From: JBQLZO01 sp052168315
GTDB taxonomy: Bacteria > Planctomycetota > Phycisphaerae > Phycisphaerales > UBA1924
DNA: 64,000 nucleotides
NCBI GenBank assembly: GCA_052168315.1
Contig: JBQLZO010000097.1
Span: 65,778 to 129,777 of the forward strand
Direction of reading: 5' to 3'
Within the stretch, counting starts at the first letter, position 1; each line of letters begins with the position of its first letter. Shown one piece after another: positions 43,693-52,170 of this stretch. The notes beneath the pieces are model-generated. The model was not told where the DNA came from and did not search any database. It was given only the letters and a program-made list of their open reading frames with translations. A program made the translations under genes and the position numbers.

Positions 43693-45972
43693 TTAGGGCG
43701 CAACAGGGATCGAAGGCACCATGATGCCCTTTACTGAAGCCGACTCACCGGTGCCGGCAAGCGTGAGGTTCGCGTTCAGCGACCCACTGATTGACACACC
43801 TGGCGGCAGCGTAAACCGCCCGATGCGTACATAGAACTGATTATCGCCGAACACCGCGGGATTCTGCTCGCCCAGCACGCTCGGTGGGGGAGTGAGGAAC
43901 CACAGTGCGCCGAAAGCACCTGTCCAACTCGTCTCGCTCAGCGCGGAGACCCCGCCGCCGGAACCAAGACCGATGATCGACGGCGCGCTCGGTTGTGGCA
44001 CGGCGATCGGCTCGGCCACATCCTCAAAGACGAGGAACGAGTCGAACGCGAGGCACGGCGCGGCAGGGATCAACGCCGGATTGGGTTCCTGATTGTTTCC
44101 TGCGGGATGGTGGTAAACCGAGCCACCGTCGATCTTCAAGCGGTTGTTTGCAGGATTGGATTCAACCAAAAGCACACGATGCGGCGCGGGCATCCTCAAG
44201 TACAGGTCGAAAGTTAGCGCGCCGCCCAAGTCAGGCTGCAACGCGATGTCTTGGTTGCACTGAACACCCGCGTTGTCGATGGGGAGCCAGAACCCGGTCA
44301 CGCCGACGGGCTCTTCTTCCTCTTCTTCTTCCGGCGGGCGAGGCTCGCCACCGCCGCCACCCGGCGGGCGTTCACCACCGCCTCCGCCACCGGGATCACC
44401 TCCGCCGGGCTGTCCGCCACCCCCACCGGGTGGCGGCTGCGGGCACTCGATGGCGTCACAGTCGGTTTCATCGCCCTGGTACACGCCCCCGAGCGCATCG
44501 CAATCGTCTTCCGACAGGCCATCCTGGCACTCGCCGGTGATGGCGAAGCAGCAGGCGCCGAAGCCGACCGGATCGACCGGCTGCTCGGGCTCCTCGGGCT
44601 CTTCACCTTCTCCGCCCTCCGGAGGTGTACCGCCGGAAGGCGGAGGATCTCCGACGAACGTGGACACGACGCTGGGAAGCGTGATCTCCACGGGAGTTGC
44701 GCCCTGGAGCCCGGTGATGGTGTAACTGACGGTCAGCGTGCCCGTGATGTCCTCGATGGTCGTGGGCGCCGTGAATCGCGCGATCCGGATCTCATGCCGA
44801 TTCCCGCGCGGGGAGGTCTGCGCGGGGCTGATGGTGAACCAGGTCGCGGTGATCGTCTGATCAGCGCCGGTCCCGAGGGTTGGCCCGGCGGCGAAGGTCA
44901 GCGGCACCCCACCCAGGTCGAAGTAGCTGTCGAACTCGATGCAGGGATCGGTCGCGATCAGCCCGGCGTTTGGCGAGGTGTTCCCGCCTCCGGCGATCTG
45001 CTGAAGCTTGCCGCCCACGATGCGGACCTGGTCCGATCCCGACGAGTCCACTGTCAGGATCCCCAACGGCTGAGAGAACGAAAGGTAAAGATCGACCGAG
45101 ACGAAACCCTGGAGTTCGGGGCAATCAGCGGCGTCGATCACGGCCGTGCGGAAAACCGCCTGCGGATCAACATCCGTGTTCCCGCCGACAATGTTGTTCC
45201 CGCCGCTCCCACCGCCGCCGCTCAGCGCGGGCGCGCTCGTGCCACCACCCGTTGTCGCGCCGCTCCCGCCGCGTCCAGCGGCCGTCGCTCCTGAATTGGA
45301 CAGCCCCGCGGACCCGGTCGCCGCACCCGGAGTGCCTCCGGAATTCCCCGTGGCACCCGTCGAGCCGCCGGCACCGCTCGTGGTGCGAGCGCCATCAGAA
45401 TCCGCTCCGGTGCCGGTGCCAGAGTCAATGGGAGTTTCCTGAGCATTGGAGCGCCCCGCCGATCGCTGCGAAGCGGCCTGGTTCATCTGATTCATGCGAG
45501 CGCGCTGCTGCGCCTCACGAATCGCCTGAGCGCGAGCGATTTCCTGCTGGCGGTTGATCGCCGAACGATCCGGCACGGGGGTAGGCTCCGGTCTCCCGTC
45601 GATCCTGCGTGGGGTGCCGCGCGGCGGGGGCGCACTCACTGGGTTCTCGCCAGCGGCCTCCTGCACGGCCGGTTGGATCTGTTCCGCCCGAAGCCGCCCT
45701 CCGGAATTGGTCGTCGGTGGAGGGGCCCCTTCCCCCTGCGGCGCGCGGACCTGAGCTCCGACGATCGGGCGCTCAGGCTGAGCCACCGAGCGCCCTCCCG
45801 AGTTCATCATCAGGCCAGAACCCGAACGCCCTGGCACGGTTCGATTTGCCTGCAAGGTCCGAGGACTGTCGGACGAGCGATCCGGCTCATCGCCGCTTGG
45901 AATGAGCATCACCCCAGCAGCCGCGAGCACCACGAACAGACCGATCAGAATGGCGACAACCTTGGGGTTCAT
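43693..45972 (-). CDS. large membrane-anchored protein with duplicated beta-rich domain and Cys-rich linker
   Basis: 759 residues, family not recognised. Seen: one N-terminal membrane helix (VVAILIGLFVVLAAAGVMLI) without a cleavage site, probably leaving the protein attached; a long polar Gly/Ala/Ser/Gln-rich stretch to about 265; two homologous beta-rich modules, one near residues 285-360 (VDLYLSFSQPLGILTVDSS; CIEFDSYFDLGG) and one near 600-665 (FDLYLRMPAPHRVLLVESN; CLAFDSFLVFED); and between them a Pro/Gly/Glu-rich linker with a Cys-rich insert (FGACCFAITGECQDGLSEDDC). ATG 45972 has AAGGAG upstream. Function unknown; likely an extracellular or periplasmic structural or adhesive protein. Confidence 0.82.
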   Translation of the reverse strand: MNPKVVAILIGLFVVLAAAGVMLIPSGDEPDRSSDSPRTLQANRTVPGRSGSGLMMNSGGRSVAQPERPIVGAQVRAPQGEGAPPPTTNSGGRLRAEQIQPAVQEAAGENPVSAPPPRGTPRRIDGRPEPTPVPDRSAINRQQEIARAQAIREAQQRARMNQMNQAASQRSAGRSNAQETPIDSGTGTGADSDGARTTSGAGGSTGATGNSGGTPGAATGSAGLSNSGATAAGRGGSGATTGGGTSAPALSGGGGSGGNNIVGGNTDVDPQAVFRTAVIDAADCPELQGFVSVDLYLSFSQPLGILTVDSSGSDQVRIVGGKLQQIAGGGNTSPNAGLIATDPCIEFDSYFDLGGVPLTFAAGPTLGTGADQTITATWFTISPAQTSPRGNRHEIRIARFTAPTTIEDITGTLTVSYTITGLQGATPVEITLPSVVSTFVGDPPPSGGTPPEGGEGEEPEEPEQPVDPVGFGACCFAITGECQDGLSEDDCDALGGVYQGDETDCDAIECPQPPPGGGGGQPGGGDPGGGGGGERPPGGGGGEPRPPEEEEEEEPVGVTGFWLPIDNAGVQCNQDIALQPDLGGALTFDLYLRMPAPHRVLLVESNPANNRLKIDGGSVYHHPAGNNQEPNPALIPAAPCLAFDSFLVFEDVAEPIAVPQPSAPSIIGLGSGGGVSALSETSWTGAFGALWFLTPPPSVLGEQNPAVFGDNQFYVRIGRFTLPPGVSISGSLNANLTLAGTGESASVKGIMVPSIPVAP

Positions 45973-46301
45973 GCGCTCCTTCGATCAACCAACCCTAGCG
46001 TGCCTCGCGGGACGCTCCAAGACCCATTCCCCGTTGTGCCAGCGGCCACCGGCCAAGTTCCGGCTCAGGGCGTCAACCGTCCCAACGGTTCCATCGTCCG
46101 AGAGTCCTGCCATCGCACGCTGAATCGCGGGAATCCGCCACATTTGGGGCCGCGCGCTCGCGCGATGTGCCTGCCCGAAGCGTGTGAGTACGCCTGATCG
46201 GCGATACGCTCCTCAAGTTGTAGTGCCCGGCACGGTGTCCGGATGCACGAACCCCATGATTTGGGTTTGAGTGATTCCCCCCAGTCCAGAAAGACGAAAA
46301 C
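45973..46301. other. divergent intergenic region between two exported-protein genes
   Basis: 329 bases between the starts of the duplicated-module protein and the EEP-dockerin protein. It contains the ribosome binding site of the leftward gene and a 6-bp inverted repeat AACCGT-CCCA-ACGGTT near 46075-46090. No clear promoter hexamers and no RNA gene were found. Confidence 0.5.
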
Positions 46302-47834
46302 ATGTCCTCTGCGATTCGGCATCTGAGCGGATGGGCCATCGCTGCAGCGGTGGGCCTTGCCTTTGGCACATATTCCCATGCCGATGCAGGAGATGGACTC
46401 CGCGTGGTGACATGGAATGTCACGAACTACTCCAGTGGGCGAATCGACGCCTTCGGCACATCGATCTACGCGGAATTCGAGGGGCGTTCGATGTCGCCGG
46501 ATGTGTTCGTCGGGCAGGAATTTCTCTCTCAGAGCGGCGTGAACAACTTCCTCGCGATCTTGAACAGCGCCCCCGGAACCCCGGGTGACTGGGCGGCCGC
46601 TCCGTTTCAAAACGGCGCTGACACTGATAACGCATTTTTTTATAGGACCTCGAAGATTGAGTTCCTTGGAATGACGGTCGTTTCGCAAGGCTCGCCCGCA
46701 CCCAACCATCCGCGGGATGTGAACCGGTACGACATCCGTCCGGTCGGATACGCCTCAGACGAGGCCGTCATCGCGATCTATTCCTCGCACATGAAGGCCG
46801 GATCGGGGAGCGCTGATCAGGCCCGCCGGCTCGTTGAGGCCCAAGAGATCCGGAGCGATGCCGAGTCGCTCAACCCCGCGTGGAACATCATGCTGGGCGG
46901 CGACTTCAACATCCAGTCCTCCAACCAGGGCGCGTACCAGTGGATGGTCGGCTCGCAGGCCAATAACGACGGCCGGCTCTTCGACCCTATCGCCACGCCC
47001 GGGTCATGGAACAACAACGGGAGCTACCGCTTTGTGCACACCCAGGACCCGGCCGGGGCCGGCGGCATGGACGATCGCCACGACCAGCTCCTCATCTGCG
47101 CGGACCTGCTCGATGGACAAGGGCTGGACTACATCGGGGCCTTCCCGATCCCCTACTCAACAACCACCTGGGACGATCCGAACCACTCGTACCGATCGTG
47201 GGGCAACGACGGCACCTCCTTCGACCAGAGCCTTCGCATCGCAGGGAACACGATGGTCGGCGCCGAGATCGCTCAGGCGCTCGTCACGACCACCAACGGC
47301 CAGGGACACCTCCCGGTTTTCCTTGACTTGCGCCTCCCGGCCGCCATTGCCGGGCCCGCGACGATCAACATTGGCACCATCGAAGTCGGCACGCCCGTCG
47401 AACTGGCATTTGAGATCACCCACGCTGGAGATACGGGCCTCTGGGGAACCAACGGGCTTGAGGCGCTCGAATACGCCATGAACGCCTCCCCTGGGCTCGA
47501 TGTACCCGGTGGCGTCTTCGAACTTCCCGCGGGCGCATCGCTGATGCACACGCTGATCGTCGACACATCCGAGCCCGGATTCGTCAATGGCGTGATCGAG
47601 ATCGCGTCGAACGCGCTGGACCAGCCGACCCTGACGATTCCCGTGCTCGGCGAGATCGTCGAGCCAACGATCTGCCCCGCTGACCTCACGCGCGATGGGG
47701 TGGTCGACTCGGACGATCTTGGTATCCTGCTCGGCGCGTTCGGTTCCGGCTCCGCCGGCGACATCAATGGCGACTCGGAAACCGACTCGGACGACCTGGG
47801 CATCCTGCTCAGCTTCTTCGGCACGCCCTGCTGA
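46302..47834 (+). CDS. secreted EEP-family protein with GC-type dockerin
   Basis: 510 residues. Seen: a signal peptide (LSGWAIAAAVGLAFGTYSHADA), an endonuclease/exonuclease/phosphatase domain with LRVVTWNVTNY, FVGQEFLS, YSSHMKAGSG, IMLGGDFNIQSS and DRHDQLLI, GQGHLPVFLDL, in correct order; a beta-sandwich-like middle part; and a C-terminal pair of calcium loops (DLTRDGVVDSDDLGILLG and DINGDSETDSDDLGILLS) ending FFGTPC. The EEP fold covers nucleases and phosphodiesterases; the exact substrate is unknown. The GC-type dockerin suggests attachment to a surface structure. Start 46302 gives the signal peptide at once. It stands alone, 74 bases before the peptidase gene. Confidence 0.88.
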   Translation: MSSAIRHLSGWAIAAAVGLAFGTYSHADAGDGLRVVTWNVTNYSSGRIDAFGTSIYAEFEGRSMSPDVFVGQEFLSQSGVNNFLAILNSAPGTPGDWAAAPFQNGADTDNAFFYRTSKIEFLGMTVVSQGSPAPNHPRDVNRYDIRPVGYASDEAVIAIYSSHMKAGSGSADQARRLVEAQEIRSDAESLNPAWNIMLGGDFNIQSSNQGAYQWMVGSQANNDGRLFDPIATPGSWNNNGSYRFVHTQDPAGAGGMDDRHDQLLICADLLDGQGLDYIGAFPIPYSTTTWDDPNHSYRSWGNDGTSFDQSLRIAGNTMVGAEIAQALVTTTNGQGHLPVFLDLRLPAAIAGPATINIGTIEVGTPVELAFEITHAGDTGLWGTNGLEALEYAMNASPGLDVPGGVFELPAGASLMHTLIVDTSEPGFVNGVIEIASNALDQPTLTIPVLGEIVEPTICPADLTRDGVVDSDDLGILLGAFGSGSAGDINGDSETDSDDLGILLSFFGTPC

Positions 47835-47908
47835 TCGCCAGCCTGTGGCACGCCAAATGATGCCTCCGACGGGGATGTGACCCCGAGGATCGGGCCTACG
47901 ATGGGCGC

Positions 47909-49126
47909 ATGCCCTCGTCGATGGAACAGTCCGTCTGCGGCGTGCTCGCGTCGCGTGCTGGGTTGATGCGCGATGACCTCGCGCGACATGTCGCCATCCC
48001 GACCGGGCACAACCACACGCCCGGGCTTGAGGAATACCGCGGGATTGTCGTCGACCGCCTTGTGTCCCTCGGCGGCGTGCCGGAATTGATCCCGGGCGAC
48101 ACGCGCCCGTGGTGGATCGGAGGCCCGGGCGCACGCGAGGTTCCACGCGATCGCATCCCCCCCACTGTGATCGTGCGCCGGAGCGCCCCGCAGCGCCCGG
48201 GCTCCCGGCGAGCGCTGCTCGCGGGACATCTGGACACCGTGTTTCCCCCCGACGCCCGATTCCGGCGCATGGAATCCTCCGGCGATGGTCGGACCGCGAC
48301 AGGCCCCGGAGTTGTGGACATGAAGGGCGGGATTCTCATCGCGCTGAACGCGCTCGAAGCGCTGGGCGAGTGCGGTATCGATCTCCCGTGGCTGTTCGTG
48401 CTCAACTCCGACGAAGAAACGGGAAGCTATTTTTCCGAGCGTGCCCTTCGAACCGCCGCCCGCGAGGCGGATGTCGGGCTCGCATTGGAGCCCGCGCTGC
48501 CCGATGGCTCACTCGCGATCGAGCGGAAGGGCTCGGGCCAGTTCTTCATCGAAGCCCGTGGCACCTCCGCCCACGCGGGGCGCGATTTCGACAAGGGCGT
48601 CTCGGCCGTGTACGCGCTGGCCGAAGCGCTGCTGAAGGCCGAGTCGCTGGTCGATCTGGAGAACGGTGTGACCGTCAATGTGGGCCCGATCGTCGGCGGG
48701 AGCGCGACGAACGCCGTCCCGGACCGTGCCGGCGCGTGGGGCAACGCCCGTTATCCGACCCCCGAACTCGGGGAAGCGCTTGGACGAGCGATGGACCAGA
48801 TCGCCGGCATGGATGGGCGGGGCGCGTCGATCAGCGTGGAACGGTCGTTCAACCGTCCCGCCAAGCCGATCACAGAGGGCACGCGGTCCCTGGCGGAACT
48901 GGCTCGCACGATCGCCGTGTCGCTGGGGCAGGAACTTCCGTTCGCGTCCACCGGAGGTGTGTGCGATGGGAACATCCTCCAGGACGCCGGGCTCCCGACG
49001 ATCGATACCCTCGGCGTCCGCGGCGGAGGCCTGCACACCGAGCAAGAGTGGATCGAATTGGACTCGCTTGTTGAGCGCTCGCAGCTCCTGGCCTGCCTGC
49101 TCGCCCGGCTCGGCGGCTGGGACTGA
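47909..49126 (+). CDS. M20 family metallopeptidase, carboxypeptidase-G2-like
   Basis: 405 residues of family M20. Seen: GHLDTVFPPD with zinc-binding His and catalytic Asp, VVDMKGGILIAL with bridging Asp, NSDEETGSYFSERA with catalytic Glu, the dimerisation domain RKGSGQFFIEARGTSAHAGRDFDKG, and GGLHTEQEWIELDSL with the final zinc-binding His. The GHLDTVFPPD and RGTSAHAG pattern is that of CPG2, which releases glutamate from N-acyl-glutamates. It lies 146 bases before the AstC-like gene and may supply the missing N-succinylglutamate desuccinylase of that pathway. No signal peptide, so cytoplasmic. ATG 47909 is followed by MEQ; ribosome binding is weak. Confidence 0.9.
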   Translation: MPSSMEQSVCGVLASRAGLMRDDLARHVAIPTGHNHTPGLEEYRGIVVDRLVSLGGVPELIPGDTRPWWIGGPGAREVPRDRIPPTVIVRRSAPQRPGSRRALLAGHLDTVFPPDARFRRMESSGDGRTATGPGVVDMKGGILIALNALEALGECGIDLPWLFVLNSDEETGSYFSERALRTAAREADVGLALEPALPDGSLAIERKGSGQFFIEARGTSAHAGRDFDKGVSAVYALAEALLKAESLVDLENGVTVNVGPIVGGSATNAVPDRAGAWGNARYPTPELGEALGRAMDQIAGMDGRGASISVERSFNRPAKPITEGTRSLAELARTIAVSLGQELPFASTGGVCDGNILQDAGLPTIDTLGVRGGGLHTEQEWIELDSLVERSQLLACLLARLGGWD

Positions 49127-49272
49127 CGCGGGGTTCGCATTGTCGGGTTCGAGGTTGATTCGCCGGCGATCGCACTGAGCAACGCCGACCGAGAGAATCG
49201 AAAACACCGCCGGACGGGCACGCCGGCGCGACCAGCGAAGCCCGTTGGCTTCAATCATGAACGAGGTGATCG

Positions 49273-50760
49273 ATGGATCGTTCGACGATGGAGAGCACGA
49301 TGGCGACCGGCGTGTCAAACACCGGCGAAGACTTCCGCAACTCGCCCGCAGTGCGCGGGGCGGTCGATGCGATCATCGGCGAGTTGGAGGCCAGGCGGGC
49401 GCAGATCACCGATGTCTGCGGGCCGCGTTCGCCCGAGGCACGGCTCACCTTCGAGCGGTACATGGAGACGGCCGCGAGCGGGCGCGGGCGGGCCCTTGTC
49501 TACCCGCACATCGGATCCGGGTTCGGCAATGGCGCCCTGATCGAGCTGATGGACGGCTCGGTGAAGTTCGACATGATCACCGGGATCGGCGTCCACTTCT
49601 TCGGCCACTCCAACCCGGGCGTGGTTCGCGCCGCGCTCAATGCGGCCATGCAGGATGTCCCGATGCAGGGCCACCTGATGATGAATAAGGAGGCGATCGA
49701 GTTTGCCGAGGTGCTCCTCGGACAAGCCCGCCGCGGCAGCCGCCTTGAGCACGCGTTCCTCTGTAATTCCGGCGCGATGGCCAACGAGAACGCGCTCAAG
49801 GTGTGCATGCAGAAGTTCGATGGCGCCGCCCCGCGCGTGCTCGCGTTCGCGCATTGCTTCATGGGACGAACGCTCACGATGGCTCAGATCGGCGACTCGG
49901 CTGGCGGGCGGCAGGGGCTCCCGCTGAGCACCATGGTCGACTACATGCCGTTCTTCGACCGCGCCGCTGCGAAGCACATGTCCGCCGGCGATGTCTCGGG
50001 CTCCACCCGGTACATCGATATGGCCGTCTGGCACCTGGAGCAGTACATCGCCCGCTACCCCAAGCAGCACGCGTGCTTCGTGTTCGAACTCGTCCAGGGT
50101 GAGGGCGGATTCAACACCGCGCCGCCCGAGTTCCATCGGGCGCTGATGCAGGTCTGCAAGGGGCACGGCATCCCCGTCTGGGACGACGAGGTGCAGACAT
50201 TCGGGCGCACGACCGAGATGTTCTGCTTCGACACCTATGGCCTGGGCGACATGATCGACATCGTGACGGTCGGCAAGATGAGCCAGGTGTGCGCGGCATT
50301 GTTCACCAGCGACCTGAACCCGAAGCCCGGCCTGCTCTCGGCGACCTTCCTTGGTTCATCGGGAGCGCTCCATGTGGGCAAGCACATGCTCGAGACGCTC
50401 CGAGACACCGGGTTCTACGGCCAGGACGGTCGGATCGCCCGGCATCACGCGTTGTTCCGCGAGCAGGCCGAGGCGCTGATCGCCAGGCACCCGGACTGGT
50501 TCCCCGATTCGCCCGCCGTGGTAGAGAAAGTCGGCGGCATCGGCGGAATGATGCGGTTCACGCCGTTCGGTGGTCGAAAGGATCTCGTCACGAAACTCGC
50601 GCGAACCGCGTTCGATGAGGGCGTCGTGCTGTTCTTCTGCGGGCACGATCCATACCACATCCGGATGCTGCCACCGCTCGGCGCCATGCAGGATGAGCAA
50701 TGGCCGCGCGTGTTCGAATTGCTTGAGTCGGCCATGGCGAAGGTGGCCGCGGGAGCGTGA
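49273..50760 (+). CDS. class III PLP-dependent aminotransferase, AstC-like
   Basis: 495 residues. Seen: GIGVHFFGHSNPGVVRAAL, FLCNSGAMANENALK with the cofactor phosphate pocket, FVFELVQGEGGF, the Asp of WDDEVQTFGRT, and VTVGKMSQVCAAL, where the Lys should carry pyridoxal phosphate. The fold matches the acetylornithine/succinylornithine and L-lysine 6-aminotransferase group. With AstA and AstD downstream, the best reading is succinylornithine transaminase: succinylornithine + 2-oxoglutarate to succinylglutamate semialdehyde. ATG 49273 has GAGGTGATC upstream. The length (495) is well above E. coli AstC (406), with extra residues at the N-terminus and in the middle. The substrate is inferred from neighbours. 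Confidence 0.85.
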   Translation: MDRSTMESTMATGVSNTGEDFRNSPAVRGAVDAIIGELEARRAQITDVCGPRSPEARLTFERYMETAASGRGRALVYPHIGSGFGNGALIELMDGSVKFDMITGIGVHFFGHSNPGVVRAALNAAMQDVPMQGHLMMNKEAIEFAEVLLGQARRGSRLEHAFLCNSGAMANENALKVCMQKFDGAAPRVLAFAHCFMGRTLTMAQIGDSAGGRQGLPLSTMVDYMPFFDRAAAKHMSAGDVSGSTRYIDMAVWHLEQYIARYPKQHACFVFELVQGEGGFNTAPPEFHRALMQVCKGHGIPVWDDEVQTFGRTTEMFCFDTYGLGDMIDIVTVGKMSQVCAALFTSDLNPKPGLLSATFLGSSGALHVGKHMLETLRDTGFYGQDGRIARHHALFREQAEALIARHPDWFPDSPAVVEKVGGIGGMMRFTPFGGRKDLVTKLARTAFDEGVVLFFCGHDPYHIRMLPPLGAMQDEQWPRVFELLESAMAKVAAGA

Positions 50761-50838
50761 TCACCGCGCCCGGTCGAATCGTCTCTGACATAGAGTCCGC
50801 ATCCGCCGCCCGCTCCCAGCACGAGAGGCACCGCATCC

Positions 50839-52170
50839 ATGTTCGTCGTCCGCGAAGCCAGCCTTGATGACCTGCCGACGCTGCTGGAGATGGCACGCGG
50901 GGTGAACTTCATCAACCTGCCGCCGCACGAGGATGTGCTCAAGCGAAAGATCGAATCATCGCAGCGTTCGTTCCGGGCCGCGCGCGCATCCGCCGATCCG
51001 CCCCACAATGACAAGCGGTGGGAGCGCGTCTACCTGTTTGTGCTGCACGATCTGGAAGGGCGCTGCGTGGGCACTTCCTCGATCAGCGCCGGCATGGGCA
51101 ACCCCGAGCATCCGAACCTTTCGTACCAGATCGTCAAGACGCTTCGTCGCAGCTTGACGCTCGCCGGGACAATGGACCACCCCTCAGGGATCGTCGAGAA
51201 TTACCTCCTGCGAATGTTCCGCGACCGATCATCCCCCACCGAACTCGGCGGGCTTCTTCTCCGGCCCCGCGTTCGCGGCGGGGGGCTCGGCAGGCTCATC
51301 GGCTGGACCCGGTTCCATTACATCGCCAGGCACCGTCCGTGGTTCTCGGATCGGATGCTCGCCGAGATGATGGCGATCCTCGATCGGTACAACGACGGAA
51401 ACGCTTTCTGGCGTGCGCTCCCGCGCAAGTTCATCAACATGTCCTACCAGCAGGCCGACCGCCTGAGCACGCGCGAGCGTGAGTTCATGTATTCGCTCCT
51501 GCCCGACCACATCAATCTCGCGCTGCTCCCCAGTGATGCGGTCGCCGTGATGGGCGAGGTAGGCGAGATGACAAGGCCCGCCCGCCGGATGCTCGAGGAA
51601 CTCGGTTTCCGGTATACGCACCGGATCGATCCCTTCGACGCCGGGCCGCATCTGGAGGCCAACACCGGCGACATCACCGCGATCCAACTCACAAGGAAGG
51701 CAACGATGGCGCGGGAACTCGAGCCCAGCGGATCCCCGGAGAAGCTCGGGTTGATCTCGGTCGAGCGCGACGACACCGGATTCGCCGCCGTCGCGGGGCG
51801 CTACTACGCCGAACTCGGTTCGAGCGAGGTGGCCCTCTCCGGCGAGATCGTGGATGCGCTCGGGCTCAAGATCGGCGATGAGGTCTGGGTCACTCCGTAC
51901 GACATCGCACCGCAGCCACCCGAGACCGAGCCGCTCCCGGTCGTGATGATCCCGGACATGAGCAAACTCGACTCCTATGAGATGGCCGAACTCTACGAGC
52001 ACACCGACGGGCGAGGTCCCTGGCCCGAAGAATCCAATCCCGAGGACTCCGGACCAGCGCATTCCAAGCCAGATGCACCGCATGTCGCGCCGGCGCCCAC
52101 GCCGGGCATCGTTCGCGGCAATGCGGCACTTCCGGAGTCGCCCGACCACGCCGCAGGAGGCACGCGATGA
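50839..52170 (+). CDS. astA: arginine/ornithine N-succinyltransferase
   Basis: 443 residues; E. coli AstA has 344. It transfers succinyl from succinyl-CoA to the alpha-amino group of arginine, and in relatives of ornithine. Seen: REASLDDLPTLLEMARGVNF at the N-terminus, SAGMGNPEHPNLSYQIVKTLRRS, GGLLLRPRVRGGGLGRLIGWTRFHYIA, ALPRKFINMSYQQADRLS and GFRYTHRIDPFDAGPH, all family motifs. The last 80-90 residues are a Pro/Glu/Ser-rich extension with no fold visible. It starts 78 bases after the AstC-like gene and overlaps astD by 4 bases. Confidence 0.93.
   Translation: MFVVREASLDDLPTLLEMARGVNFINLPPHEDVLKRKIESSQRSFRAARASADPPHNDKRWERVYLFVLHDLEGRCVGTSSISAGMGNPEHPNLSYQIVKTLRRSLTLAGTMDHPSGIVENYLLRMFRDRSSPTELGGLLLRPRVRGGGLGRLIGWTRFHYIARHRPWFSDRMLAEMMAILDRYNDGNAFWRALPRKFINMSYQQADRLSTREREFMYSLLPDHINLALLPSDAVAVMGEVGEMTRPARRMLEELGFRYTHRIDPFDAGPHLEANTGDITAIQLTRKATMARELEPSGSPEKLGLISVERDDTGFAAVAGRYYAELGSSEVALSGEIVDALGLKIGDEVWVTPYDIAPQPPETEPLPVVMIPDMSKLDSYEMAELYEHTDGRGPWPEESNPEDSGPAHSKPDAPHVAPAPTPGIVRGNAALPESPDHAAGGTR

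Noticed and set aside
44330..44650. Repetitive Gly/Pro/Glu codons suspected to be a repeat element or CRISPR-like array.
   Set aside because: They are irregular low-complexity codons in frame with the linker of the duplicated-module protein; there is no regular spacing.
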